A stretch of 64,000 bases of DNA from Clostridium septicum (GCF_003606265.1 NZ_CP023671.1:3224001-3288000); one strand, 5' to 3'. Positions 46,471 to 55,992 are shown, counted from the stretch's first letter. Translations and numbers: made by a program. The notes: generated from the letters alone by a model not told the origin.

Positions 46471-47322
46471 ATGAAAAATATTGCAATTGCTATAAATCCT
46501 TCTAAGGATAAGAATGGTGAAATTATTGAAAAAGTAAAAAAAGAAGTTTTAAAAGAATTTAAAAATGTAAATATAGTAGTTTTAAATAGTTATGAGATAG
46601 CAAATTATAATTTTAATAATCATATAGATTTTATCATTGTATTAGGTGGAGATGGAACAATATTAGGTGTTGCTAGGCAAATAAATGGAAAGGCTGATAT
46701 TCCGCTTCTAGGAATAAATATTGGTAATTTGGGTTTTATTTCCAGTATAGAGATATCAGATATTAGCAAAGCTATTAGGAATTTAAAAGAAGGAAATTAT
46801 AAGATTGAAAATAGAATAATGCTTGAGTGTGAGTTTTCTCTTCAAGAAGCAAATGATAAATGTAAGGCTTTAAATGATGTAGTAGTTGCTAGGGGAACTT
46901 TATCACGAATGGTAAAATTTCATGTGTTTATAGACGGTAAACGTTATTATACTTTTAAGGGGGATGGTTTAATTGTAGGAACGCCAACAGGATCAACTGC
47001 ATATTCATTTTCAGCAGGAGGGCCTTTTGTTTATCCCAATTTAGATGTAATTACATTAACTCCAATTTGTTCACATACTAAAGGAATGCAAACAATAGTA
47101 TTAAATAGTGATAGTGAGATAGAAATAAAAGCAGAAAATGGAGAAGAGGAAATATATATAACCTTTGATGGGCAAAAAGCTGTAAGATCAAATCATGAAG
47201 CTCTTATAAAAGTAAAAAAATCTAAAGAGTATGCCAAAATAATATTATTTAATGATTATGATTACTTTAAAGTTCTTAGGACAAAAATAATAAATAATTC
47301 AAAAGAATGTGAAGGTGATTAA
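46471..47322 (+). CDS. nadK: NAD kinase
   Basis: About 283 residues. The key motifs are [15 protein letters not shown] (GGDGT, near 60), [22 protein letters not shown], and the catalytic region [26 protein letters not shown]. It phosphorylates NAD to NADP with ATP or polyphosphate. ATG 46471 is used, behind GGGGATGGAG; an upstream TTG at 46438 would add eleven residues that do not look like the family. argR follows with no gap. Confidence 0.95.
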   Translation: MKNIAIAINPSKDKNGEIIEKVKKEVLKEFKNVNIVVLNSYEIANYNFNNHIDFIIVLGGDGTILGVARQINGKADIPLLGINIGNLGFISSIEISDISKAIRNLKEGNYKIENRIMLECEFSLQEANDKCKALNDVVVARGTLSRMVKFHVFIDGKRYYTFKGDGLIVGTPTGSTAYSFSAGGPFVYPNLDVITLTPICSHTKGMQTIVLNSDSEIEIKAENGEEEIYITFDGQKAVRSNHEALIKVKKSKEYAKIILFNDYDYFKVLRTKIINNSKECEGD

Positions 47323-47323
47323 C

Positions 47324-47773
47324 ATGAAGTCAAAAAGACATAATAAGATTTTAGAAATAATAAATGGTAAAGATATAGAAACACAAGAAGAGTTAGCAGA
47401 AGAACTGAAAATGGCTGGATTTGATGTTACTCAGGCTACAGTTTCTAGAGATATTAAAATATTAAAATTAATAAAAATGCAAAGTGCATCAGGAAAGTAT
47501 AGATATGTTGCATCATCAAAAGAACAAAAAGATATAAATGATAAACTTGCAAGTATTCTTTCTAATGCAGCAGTTTCAGTAGAAAATGTAGATAAATTTG
47601 TTGTAGTTAAGACTTTAACAGGTTCAGCAAATGCTGTAGCAGAAGCTATTGATACATTATTTGATACTGATGTAGCAGGTACTATAGCCGGAGATAATAC
47701 TATATTTATTTTGGTAAGAAATATAGAAAAGGCAGAAGAATTAGTAACAAGAGTAAGAAAAATGATTTTATAA
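47324..47773 (+). CDS. argR: Arginine repressor ArgR/AhrC
   Basis: 149 residues. The winged helix-turn-helix N-domain ([20 protein letters not shown], then [18 protein letters not shown]) is followed by the oligomerisation and arginine-binding C-domain with [32 protein letters not shown] (GTIAGDNT). Represses arginine biosynthesis when arginine is bound. In Gram-positives it often lies between tlyA/nadK and recN, as here. ATG 47324 follows GAAGGTGAT. Confidence 0.95.
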   Translation: MKSKRHNKILEIINGKDIETQEELAEELKMAGFDVTQATVSRDIKILKLIKMQSASGKYRYVASSKEQKDINDKLASILSNAAVSVENVDKFVVVKTLTGSANAVAEAIDTLFDTDVAGTIAGDNTIFILVRNIEKAEELVTRVRKMIL

Positions 47774-47794
47774 TACGTTAAAAGGTGGGATAGA

Positions 47795-49495
47795 ATGTTA
47801 TTACAATTAAATATAAAAAACTTTGCTCTAATTCAGGATATTTCTGTAGAGTTTGGAGAAGGTTTTAACATACTATCAGGTGAAACTGGGGCAGGAAAAT
47901 CAATATTAATAGATACAATAGATTATGTTTTAGGAGGAAAATTTTCTAAGGATCTAATTAGATATGGAGAAAGTAAAACTTTTGTAGAGGCTGTATTTTC
48001 AATAGAAAATGAGGATTTATTTGAAATATTAAAAGAACTAGAAATAGAAATAGATGAGGTTTTAATAATATCAAGAGAGACTACTATTTCAGGAAAAAGT
48101 ATAATAAAAGTAAATGGTAAATCTATAGTTCTTGCATATCTAAAGAAGATTAGAGAAAAACTATTAGATATTCATGGACAACATCAAAATCAAAATTTAT
48201 TAAACAGAGCAAGTCATATAAATTACTTAGATAGTTTTTGTAATGAAGAAATAGATCCTTTAATAGAAAAATATACTATTTTAAAAGACGAGTATATTAG
48301 TATCAATGAAAAGATATCTAGTTTAAAAGGAAATGATGATAGAGAGAAGCTTATTGATTATATAAAGTTTCAAATAGATGATATAGAAAAAGGAAAATTA
48401 AAAATAGGAGAAGAGGAAGATTTAAAAGAGGAATTCAATCTTTTATCAAATGCAGAAAAAATATCTATGTCCCTTAGCAAATCTTATGAAATACTAGATG
48501 CACAAATGCAAGGGATTTCTGTTATAGATGGGCTTTCAAAAGTTGTAAATGAATTGTCTACAGTTGAAACACATTTTGATAAAATAAGAGAGAAAAGAGA
48601 GCAAATAGAAGGTGCTTTATATATATTGGAAGAGGCTTCAAGGGAAATCAGGGATTTAATGGGAGAAGTTCATTATGATGAAGCAGAGCTAGAAATAATT
48701 AATGGAAGAATATATGAAATAAGCTTATATAAAAAGAAATATGGGGAATCAGTTGAAAAGATTTTAGAATATCTAAATAATCTTAGAGTAGAAGAAGATG
48801 AACTAACAAATTCAGAAGAGCTTATTTTAAAATTAAAAGAAAAATCAGAAAAAGTTTTATCACAAATGAAAATTTTAGGCGAGAAAATGCACAAAATTAG
48901 ATGTGAAAAAGCTTTAATACTTGAAGAAAAAATAAAATCAGAATTAGCTTATGTGGGCTTAGAGAAATCAAGAATAAAAATTGATGTAGTTCTTAAAGAA
49001 ATTTTTAATTCAAGAGGATATGATGAAGTAACTTTTTTAATTTCAACTAATCCTGGAGAACCGTTAAAATCATTAGAAAAAGTATTATCAGGTGGAGAAT
49101 TATCTAGAATAATGCTAGCTCTTAAATGTGTTTTTGTAGATAAGGACAAGATTCCAACATTAATATTTGATGAAATAGATACTGGAATAAGTGGCACAAT
49201 TGCTAAAAGAGTTGGAGAAAAGATGTATCAGGTATCTACTAAACATCAAGTTTTATGTATTACTCATTTACCTCAGATTTCAGCTCTTTCTGATTGTCAT
49301 TATTTTGTTTCAAAAAAAGTTGAAAATGAAAAAACTTTTACACAAATAAAAACTTTAAATAAAGAAGATAAAGTAAAAGAAATAGCCAAAATGACATCAG
49401 GAGATGAGTTAACAGATGTAACGTTAAGAAATGCAGATGAAATGGTTAAACTTGCAGAAATAAAGAAAAATGAAATCAAAAATGTATATAAATAA
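47795..49495 (+). CDS. recN: DNA repair protein RecN
   Basis: 566 residues, SMC-like. N-terminal Walker A is LSGETGAGKSILIDTIDYVL (about 26-45). Two coiled-coil arms lie at about 150-380, then the signature VLSGGELSRIMLALKCVF and Walker B TLIFDEIDTGISGTIAKRVG, with the His-containing CITHLPQISALSD. Acts early in double-strand break repair. It lies 21 bp after argR and ends with a terminator. Confidence 0.96.
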   Translation: MLLQLNIKNFALIQDISVEFGEGFNILSGETGAGKSILIDTIDYVLGGKFSKDLIRYGESKTFVEAVFSIENEDLFEILKELEIEIDEVLIISRETTISGKSIIKVNGKSIVLAYLKKIREKLLDIHGQHQNQNLLNRASHINYLDSFCNEEIDPLIEKYTILKDEYISINEKISSLKGNDDREKLIDYIKFQIDDIEKGKLKIGEEEDLKEEFNLLSNAEKISMSLSKSYEILDAQMQGISVIDGLSKVVNELSTVETHFDKIREKREQIEGALYILEEASREIRDLMGEVHYDEAELEIINGRIYEISLYKKKYGESVEKILEYLNNLRVEEDELTNSEELILKLKEKSEKVLSQMKILGEKMHKIRCEKALILEEKIKSELAYVGLEKSRIKIDVVLKEIFNSRGYDEVTFLISTNPGEPLKSLEKVLSGGELSRIMLALKCVFVDKDKIPTLIFDEIDTGISGTIAKRVGEKMYQVSTKHQVLCITHLPQISALSDCHYFVSKKVENEKTFTQIKTLNKEDKVKEIAKMTSGDELTDVTLRNADEMVKLAEIKKNEIKNVYK

Positions 49496-49525
49496 ATACA
49501 TAACAATATAAAAAAATGTACACAC

Positions 49526-49560
49526 TAAAATCATGGTATTTTACCATGATTTTATTTTTT
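49526..49560 (+). terminator. Terminator after recN
   Basis: TAAAATCATGGTA pairs perfectly with TACCATGATTTTA (13 bp) around TTT and is followed by a T6 run. Confidence 0.9.
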
Positions 49561-49670
49561 TATCTTAATAATCAAGTACTTTAAAATATTTAACTCTTAT
49601 TACAAAGTTCCTACAGCATATAAAAACTTTATAAGGGAAAATTAAAAACAGAAGCAAAGGAGGAGATAAA

Positions 49671-50861
49671 ATGACAGGGAAAAAAATAAAATATTTAAGC
49701 ATTATAATTACTCCAATCTTGATTCTGGGTTTAGTTACTTTCTTTAGTATTAAAAAAATGCCAGAAAAAATATATGTAAATGAAGAAGTAAGCGTGGATA
49801 ATATTTCAATACCAAAGACAAGTGTCCTAAACACACTAAAATATAGTCAGGATGATTTAAAAGTTGAGTTTTTAGGAATAATACCTCTAAAAACAATACC
49901 TGTATTTAAGGTAAATGATTTAGAAGTATATCCTGGAGGAACTAGTGTAGGAGTAAGATTATCTACTAAAGGAGTTCTAGTTGTAGGACATTCAGAAATA
50001 GAAACCTCAGAAGGTAGGGCTGAAAGTCCAGCAAAGAATTCAGGCATAGAGCTAGGTGACATATTAACAAAAGTCAATGGAGAAACTATTGAAAGCTCTA
50101 AAGATTTAGCAAGAAAAATAAAAGAGAATACGGAACCAGTTATAAATGTAGAATTAATAAGAAATAATGAAGCAGAATCAAAAGAAGTACAGTTATTAAA
50201 AGAAGGTGAAGAATTTAAATTAGGTTTATGGGTAAGAGATTCAACAGCAGGAATAGGAACTTTAACGTTTTTTGACAAAGAATCATCTACTTTTGGAGCT
50301 TTGGGTCATCCTATTACAGATGGTGATACTAATAAGCCATTTACTATTAAAAAAGGAGAATTACTTCCAGCTTCAGTTATAAGTGTAAGAAAAGGAGAAA
50401 AAGGTTCTCCGGGAGAATTAAAAGGTTTATTTACAAGTAATAAAGATAATATAGGAAGTATAGAGAAAAATACTCAATCAGGAATTTTTGGGACTACTAT
50501 AGAACCTTTTGTGAATCCTTTGTATAGCAAGCCATTAAAAGTTGGCTTTAGAAATGAAATTAAAGAAGGACCAGCTAAAATTATAACTACTTTAGATGAA
50601 AATGGACCTAAAGAATATGATATAGAAATTGTAAAACTATTATCACAAGATGAAGCAGGTCCTAAGAGTATGGTAATAAAAGTTACAGATGAAGAACTTT
50701 TAGAAAAAACTGGTGGAATAGTTCAAGGAATGAGTGGAAGTCCTATTATACAGAATAATAAAATTATAGGTGCAGTAACACATGTTTTAATAAATAAACC
50801 AGATGTAGGATATGGCATATATATAGAATGGATGTTACAAGATGCAGGAATACTGAAATAA
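49671..50861 (+). CDS. spoIVB: SpoIVB serine protease
   Basis: 396 residues with an N-terminal membrane or signal segment (about 5-26), a PDZ domain at about 100-175 (GDILTKVNGETIESSKDLAR), and an S55 peptidase domain. The latter has His in FGALGHPITDGDT and Ser in GIVQGMSGSPIIQNNK near residue 355. In Bacillus SpoIVB is made in the forespore, secreted into the intermembrane space and triggers activation of pro-sigma-K. It is normally next to spo0A; here about 5.2 kb of accessory DNA separates them. Confidence 0.95.
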   Translation: MTGKKIKYLSIIITPILILGLVTFFSIKKMPEKIYVNEEVSVDNISIPKTSVLNTLKYSQDDLKVEFLGIIPLKTIPVFKVNDLEVYPGGTSVGVRLSTKGVLVVGHSEIETSEGRAESPAKNSGIELGDILTKVNGETIESSKDLARKIKENTEPVINVELIRNNEAESKEVQLLKEGEEFKLGLWVRDSTAGIGTLTFFDKESSTFGALGHPITDGDTNKPFTIKKGELLPASVISVRKGEKGSPGELKGLFTSNKDNIGSIEKNTQSGIFGTTIEPFVNPLYSKPLKVGFRNEIKEGPAKIITTLDENGPKEYDIEIVKLLSQDEAGPKSMVIKVTDEELLEKTGGIVQGMSGSPIIQNNKIIGAVTHVLINKPDVGYGIYIEWMLQDAGILK

Positions 50862-50893
50862 AAAAGCATCCATAGATTTTAAAATAATAAAAA

Positions 50894-50971
50894 ATACTCT
50901 ATAAGATAGACAATATAAAAAAACTATCTTATAGGGTACTTTTATTTCTACTACTATAAATTATAGTAGTT
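50894..50971 (+). terminator. Terminator region after spoIVB: two stem-loops
   Basis: The first stem pairs TACTCTATAAGATAG with CTATCTTATAGGGTA (one mismatch), followed by CTTTTATTT. A second short inverted repeat, CTACTATAA/TTATAGTAG, lies at 50951-50969. The rest of the gap to 51151 shows nothing else clear. Confidence 0.75.
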
Positions 50972-51151
50972 GTTGTTAAATTCTTTGAGGAAATCATCTT
51001 TAGATGTTAAAGGAGAATACCATTAAATTTTTGTAGATATTGCTTCATCAGATATATAATTTTTTTTGCACAACTAATAAAACTTAAAAGGATAAAAGAA
51101 CTTATAATTGTTATATATATTATTTTTTTATCAAAGTAAATATTTTCACTT

Positions 51152-52543
51152 TTAGTTATTAATGTTATTTTTAAATTCATTTATTTGTCTATTCATCTCA
51201 TCTAAAACCTTATCAATGCCAAGTTGATGCAAAACTTTATTATCTTCATCTAAGTTAATATTTTTAATAGAAGGAATTGTAGAAAGTCTATACTTTTCAT
51301 ATAGATAACATGCAATATCACTCATCTCCTTGCTAACGTTAACAGGATCAAAAACAAACCCATAAATATCAGATTTATTTAGTTCAGAATATCCATTTTT
51401 AATATCATTGATATCGGAGTTATTAAATGAATACTTATCATAAAATCCATTTCCTATGACTATACCATTTGTTCCAAAGCAATCTTCTATTGCCTGTATT
51501 ATATTTTTATCTGTATATATAATATTTAAAAAATCATATACTTCATTCTTCTTTTCACTTGCTTTACATATAGCAATATCATAAATAGAATCTTTTTGTA
51601 AATAACTTTCGGCTTTTTTGATGTAATAACTATCATTTGTATTTATTAATGTAAATACATTCTCATTTTCAGAATCATTATATGCATAAGTTATATCATT
51701 ATTATTATTATAAAATTCTCTAAAGTAAGTGTTTATTTTCAAAATTGGTTCTGATTCATATATATTTATAATCTCTTTATTTTTTTCATCATATACATAT
51801 GGATGGATATCTGATTTTACTGATACAACTGGGGTATATCCAGGATAATATTCAACAATATAAGATATTAATGAAGGACTAAATAAAGAAAATGACTTAT
51901 TTTCTTTCTCACCTTGAATAATTTTATCCAATTCATCTTTATGATTCCAAAAATCAGATCCCCATGTTGATATATCTATGCCATATTTATCAGCATATAT
52001 CCTCTTTATTCCATAATATATATCGCCTTTTTTATGTAAATCAATGCCAATATACATTGGAAGTGAATATAAATTATTATTTATTCTAATACTATTCCAA
52101 CTTTCTTCTGGAATACTATTATATATAGCTATACCATCATTTTTAAGAAAATTATCCAATGGTTCTGCTAAATCTCTTTTTATCATATCTAGGTAATCAA
52201 AGTCAGTTTCAAAAGCATTATTAGTAACAAAAAGGTCTATTTTATTTTTATCTTTTTCTACACTTTCCATATAAGTACCAGGTTTATAATTAGTTATAGT
52301 CCCATCTTCATTTGTCTTTGCATATTGAATAAACTTTAAACTATAAGGTATATTATTATCTTTTAAAATTTTATTGAATTTATTTATTGAATCATCATTA
52401 GCAATATTAGTAAAACGTGCAATTACTATTTCTGTAATTTTTTCTTTAGATTCATCTGTTAAGGTATTTGTATTAGAAGTACAACTAAAACAAAAACTTA
52501 TACAACATATAATTATACAACTTAAAAAAATTTTTTTCCTCAT
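51152..52543 (-). CDS. Orphan extracellular solute-binding lipoprotein with DUF3502-like C-terminus
   Basis: About 463 residues. A lipoprotein signal peptide (KKIFLSCIIICCISFCFSC, the last Cys probably acylated) is followed by a two-lobed family-1 type solute-binding protein (DLFVTNNAFETDFDYLDMIK, LAEPLDNFLKND, SLPMYIGID). The C-terminal GFVFDPVNVSKEMSD...LGIDKVLDEMNRQI matches the layout of DUF3502/LipO-type sugar-binding lipoproteins. No ABC permease or ATPase gene is adjacent, so transport is doubtful. It lies 58 bases downstream of a small secreted-protein gene on the same strand, behind a hairpin. ATG 52543 follows GGAGG; an ATG 15 bases upstream precedes that site. Confidence 0.7.
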   Translation of the reverse strand: MRKKIFLSCIIICCISFCFSCTSNTNTLTDESKEKITEIVIARFTNIANDDSINKFNKILKDNNIPYSLKFIQYAKTNEDGTITNYKPGTYMESVEKDKNKIDLFVTNNAFETDFDYLDMIKRDLAEPLDNFLKNDGIAIYNSIPEESWNSIRINNNLYSLPMYIGIDLHKKGDIYYGIKRIYADKYGIDISTWGSDFWNHKDELDKIIQGEKENKSFSLFSPSLISYIVEYYPGYTPVVSVKSDIHPYVYDEKNKEIINIYESEPILKINTYFREFYNNNNDITYAYNDSENENVFTLINTNDSYYIKKAESYLQKDSIYDIAICKASEKKNEVYDFLNIIYTDKNIIQAIEDCFGTNGIVIGNGFYDKYSFNNSDINDIKNGYSELNKSDIYGFVFDPVNVSKEMSDIACYLYEKYRLSTIPSIKNINLDEDNKVLHQLGIDKVLDEMNRQINEFKNNINN

Positions 52544-52558
52544 TTTTCCTCCATTCAT

Positions 52559-52590
52559 AAAAGAGCAAGTTAATATTATCTTGCTCTTTT
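52559..52590 (-). terminator. Intercistronic hairpin between the small secreted protein and the lipoprotein
   Basis: AAAAGAGCAAG pairs perfectly with CTTGCTCTTTT (11 bp). On the minus strand only a short T stretch follows, so it may act as a leaky terminator or RNA-stability element lowering expression of the downstream lipoprotein. Confidence 0.65.
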
Positions 52591-52601
52591 ATAAATAAAA
52601 A

Positions 52602-52990
52602 TTAATTGATGTTTGAAATAAAGTTCACAGTTTTATTAAATCCTTTAGCCCAGTGAGTGCCTTTTACACTACTGGGAAGACCACGTCTAGAAGTTACTTG
52701 AATGTAAGACGAACCATAATAATAGTCTGAATAATTTGATTTATATCCATCACCAAATTGTGCTCCAACTGATGTTTTGGTTAGAATTGAGTTTGTAGAG
52801 ACTGTTGTTCTTGCTCCACCATAGTAATCAGATCCTGATTTTCCTCTTGTTGTGGTACCTAGTATTTGATAACCCTCAATAAAATCATATTCATATGATG
52901 AGGCAAATGTAGGTGACGCATTAGATAGTAAGATAAAGGTACTAGCTACTGCTCCAATTAACTTAAATTTGTTTTTTTTATAATTTCCAT
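52602..52990 (-). CDS. Small secreted lactococcin-972-like protein; frame broken at an A8 tract
   Basis: The mature part is about 100 residues after a signal peptide (KLIGAVASTFILLSNASPTFA). It is rich in Ser, Tyr and Gly, with YKSNYSDYYYGSSYIQV then GTHWAKGFNKTVNFISN, which resembles the SNYYH...WAK pattern of lactococcin 972 bacteriocins, which block septum formation. The reading frame of this part has no good start: an AGGAGGG is followed by ATG 52990, but that ATG is one base out of frame and meets a stop after 10 codons. The two join if the A8 tract (52972-52979, T on the + strand) gains one A. A TTG at 53006 is in frame but lies upstream of the ribosome site. The family assignment is tentative. 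Confidence 0.55.
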
Positions 52991-53026
52991 ACCCTCCTAA
53001 TTTCAAAATATTTCATTTTCAACTAA

Positions 53027-53055
53027 ATAATAACATATATAGGAGGGATAATCAA
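53027..53055 (-). promoter_or_regulatory. Sigma-A-like promoter of the small secreted-protein gene
   Basis: Read on the minus strand: TTGATT, 17-base spacer, TATTAT. Expected start near 53020 gives a leader of about 30 bases to ATG 52990 but only about 14 to TTG 53006, which favours the ATG. Confidence 0.6.
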
Positions 53056-53118
53056 AAGTATGTTTACTTATTTTAGACTATGTAAATTGATAATATGTTG
53101 TAATTATTTTGATATATT

Positions 53119-53153
53119 AAATGCTATTATCTTAAAATAAGATAATAGCATTT
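53119..53153. repeat. Left 35-bp target-site duplication of IS copy 2 (perfect stem-loop)
   Basis: A 15-bp perfect stem, AAATGCTATTATCTT with its complement, around AAAAT. Identical to 54704-54738 on the other side of the IS. The right copy is followed by TCTTTTTATAG, so the target was terminator-like. Confidence 0.9.
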
Positions 53154-54703
53154 CAGTTTGTTGAAAAACCTCTGTTAAAAAACAGAGGGTTTTTCTATTA
53201 TTAATTATGAATAAAACTTATATTTAAAATATCATCCAAAATAATACGAATAAAATCTAAAAGTAGCAAAGATAGTCTTGTTGCTATCTTTTTCATATTC
53301 TGCACTGCTGCAGTTAGTAGGCATTGCTCGGATACTTTTTCGCGTCCGCGGAAGCGAGCATAGCGAAGCCCATGCAAATTTTTTGAATCTGCGAAGCTTC
53401 GCTCAACTGTTTCTTTTCTTCTATTGTAAATTCCCTTTCCTTTTTCAGTTTTAAGAAAGTTCTTATTATCATCTTTATGATTTTCCCAAACATGTCGTCT
53501 AATTGTTTTATATTTAGCTTTTTCTCCAAGACACTTATCTTTATGAGGGCAATACATACAAATTTCTTCAAAACATCTATATTCTCTATAGCCTTCGCGA
53601 GTCGTAGTTTTATATATTAACGCAACATTATTGGGGCAAATATAGATATCTTTATCATAGTCATAAATATATTTATTCTTAGTATACATTCCTTTTTTAT
53701 GAGGAGAACGTCTATATGCAACTACTGGTGTTATATCTCTATCTACAATCCCCTTGAAAATAGGATTACTTGAATATCCTGCATCTAAACCAAGATATTT
53801 TGGCTTTATACTAAATACTTCTTTAATTCTATCTATTCTATTTAGTATTGGCTCGCTATCGCTGACATTACCAGGGGTAACATGTACATCCATAATAATA
53901 TTATTTTTACTATCTACAGTTCTATGATCTAAATAAAAGAATCCTTCTGGTTTATTATCTCTCATCATATATCCACTATCAGGATCTGTAGTACTTTTCT
54001 TAATTTGCTTTGTTTCTTCTTTTTCTTTTCTTGGTTTTAAAGGTTTTTTATTATGATTTTCTCTATCTAAATTCACATCAATATCTAGTTGTTCTATATA
54101 CTCTTTAGGTGTTACTTGTACTTCAATTTTTTCAAACTTACGCTTATTAGCATTAGCTTTTATATGTGTTGAATCAGAGTAAAGAATCTTACCACCAACT
54201 AATCCTTTTTCCATAGCTTGAAGAACTATATTATCAAATATTTTTTGTGGAATATCAGTACCTTTAAATCTTCTAATTCTATTTTGACTTATTGTAGATG
54301 AATCTGGAATTTTTTCAGTAATTGAATAACCTAAAAACCATCTATATGCTAAGTTTACTTCTATGTCTTTAACTAGTTGCCTTTCGGAGCGGATGCCATA
54401 AAGATATCCTATAAATAACATTTTAAATAGTACTACTGGATCAACAGCTGGTCGACCATTTGTATGGCAATACAAATCATTAGTTAACTCTCTAATAAAT
54501 GAAAAATCTATGTATTTATCAATTTTTCTTAATAAATGGTCTTTCGGAACTAATTGTTCTAGCATAACCACTTCCATTTCATTTTGCGCTTGTCTTCTTT
54601 CGTTTATCATCACCAAAACCTCTATGTAATAAATTAATATATTTTAAATTATATTACATATTTGTATAAAATTAAAGACTGCTGACACTTTGTCAGCAGT
54701 CTG
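53154..54703 (-). mobile_element. IS1182-family insertion sequence, copy 2 (1550 bp)
   Basis: Same length, same ends and same orientation as copy 1 at 4834-6383, exactly 48320 bases apart, with one base difference that I noticed (C at 54589 against T). It lies upstream of the small secreted-protein promoter and upstream of spo0A, in the accessory gap. The near-identity means recent movement or gene conversion. Confidence 0.92.
53201..54610 (-). CDS. IS1182-family transposase (copy 2)
   Basis: About 469 residues, differing from the copy at 4881-6290 by one residue (Ala in place of Thr at about position 8). All DDE residues (KILYSDSTH, YLGLDAGY, KETVERSFADSK) and the Cys cluster are present and the frame is intact. 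Same start choice: ATG with GAGG 8 bases upstream. Confidence 0.95.
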   Translation of the reverse strand: MINERRQAQNEMEVVMLEQLVPKDHLLRKIDKYIDFSFIRELTNDLYCHTNGRPAVDPVVLFKMLFIGYLYGIRSERQLVKDIEVNLAYRWFLGYSITEKIPDSSTISQNRIRRFKGTDIPQKIFDNIVLQAMEKGLVGGKILYSDSTHIKANANKRKFEKIEVQVTPKEYIEQLDIDVNLDRENHNKKPLKPRKEKEETKQIKKSTTDPDSGYMMRDNKPEGFFYLDHRTVDSKNNIIMDVHVTPGNVSDSEPILNRIDRIKEVFSIKPKYLGLDAGYSSNPIFKGIVDRDITPVVAYRRSPHKKGMYTKNKYIYDYDKDIYICPNNVALIYKTTTREGYREYRCFEEICMYCPHKDKCLGEKAKYKTIRRHVWENHKDDNKNFLKTEKGKGIYNRRKETVERSFADSKNLHGLRYARFRGREKVSEQCLLTAAVQNMKKIATRLSLLLLDFIRIILDDILNISFIHN

Positions 54704-54738
54704 AAATGCTATTATCTTAAAATAAGATAATAGCATTT
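54704..54738. repeat. Right 35-bp target-site duplication of IS copy 2
   Basis: Identical to 53119-53153. With the T-rich sequence that follows it could still act as a terminator on the + strand. Confidence 0.9.
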
Positions 54739-55305
54739 TCTTTTTATAGTTCAATATGAGAAGATAATTTTCAATAGTATAATTTATACTATTGAGGGAG
54801 TAATTATATAGAATAAGTATATATAGCCTCATTAGGATAATAAGGGTGTTTAACACAGACTATAAGTATACAATAAAATAATTATAAATTCTTACATCTA
54901 GAATTCTATATAATATTTATACACATACTATTTAGGAGCGAATATTTGTATAATATGATTACATTTATAGAAAGACAAAATATTATTCTATATAATGTTA
55001 GAGATAATTCATTCTAAAGGAGATTCATAAAATAACTAATGTTGATAGGAACACTATTAAGAGTAGTGGTAATATTTACCACAAAACCAACGTTAAGAAA
55101 TTTTATTAGAAATGTGTATGTTTAAATAGAACTAAACCATAGTTTTAAGAACTAAGAAAAATTGTGTTTAATGAAGTTTTAAGCATATTAGAAAAAATTA
55201 TATTTTATTTGTTATTAAACTAGATAGAATTTAAAGAACAACAAAGGAAAGATTACAATATATAGATATTTTCCTGTAAGGAGTGTGAAAATACATATAT
55301 TAAAT

Positions 55306-55533
55306 ATGAGATTAATAGAAAATACTCCAATGGGGAAATTAACCATAACTAATTTATTAGATTTTTAAGAATTTGAAAAATCTATGAGTATAGAACGTAT
55401 TCAAAGTGGAAAAGCTATGACTAAACTTAAAGAAGTGAGAATTAAAAAATATACTTTAAAACAAATAGATAATAATTTATCTATGCTTAATAGTAATAAT
55501 AGGGATACAGATAGTACATTTACTTTTTTCTAG
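55306..55533 (+). pseudogene. Decayed serine recombinase (resolvase/invertase family) fragment
   Basis: The frame reads ENTPMGKLTITNLLDF, a TAA stop, EFEKSMSIERIQSGKAMTKL, then KKYTLKQIDNNLSMLN. This follows the resolvase order T-x-x-G-K...EFE(R)...ERIQ-x-G-x-A...K-K-Y-x-x-x-Q and so covers the end of the catalytic domain, the linker and the start of the DNA-binding domain. The N-terminal catalytic Ser part is missing, an in-frame stop is present and the helix-turn-helix is truncated. The match is by recognition of motifs only. Confidence 0.6.
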
Positions 55534-55964
55534 TTATAGTAATGTTTGATCAATTGATTTTAAATGGTAATAAAAAATACTTTCAAAATTGGAGAAAGTT
55601 TTAAAGTTAGAGCAACAAAAGGTTACTTTTAATGTTATTGATAAATGGTACACCTTAATTTTTAATAATATAACATTGGTGTTTTATTTCTATATTAATA
55701 AATATTATTAAAGTTGAATATTAATTAGATGAAATAAATTTTTAAAAACTTACATATAATTATTATAACTACCAAAAAACACAATAAAACTTATTTTATT
55801 AATAAGTTTCATAATATTTCCTTCAAGAAATTGTAAAAAAACTATCAATCATTAGAGAGTTATGATATAATGTTGTTAAATTATTCTTTTTATACGATAT
55901 TTAGAATAATTCTTAAAAGTCGCTAAAGTTTTTACTCGAATTCACAAAAAAATTTAAAAGATAG

Positions 55965-55992
55965 AAGGAAAATTTCAACTTTAGTAGAATAA
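55965..55992 (+). promoter_or_regulatory. Sigma-H-like promoter of spo0A
   Basis: AAGGAAAAT, 13 bases, then GAATAAT, about 45 bases before the spo0A start. This fits the sigma-H pattern (AGGAWWT, 12-14 bases, RGAAT). spo0A has a sigma-H promoter in Bacillus, so the match is biologically expected. Confidence 0.6.

Noticed and set aside
49620..49670. CATATAAA upstream of spoIVB as a sigma-G or sigma-F -10 element
   Set aside because: No convincing -35 element at the right distance, so not listed as a promoter.
53061..53137. Short + strand frame (about 25 codons) behind AGGAGGG at 53041
   Set aside because: The AGGAGGG is 12 bases from the ATG, the frame runs into the direct repeat, and the protein has no recognisable features.
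54644..54856. 70-residue minus-strand frame next to the IS right end
   Set aside because: It runs across the IS boundary and the direct repeat, has low-complexity composition and no ribosome site.
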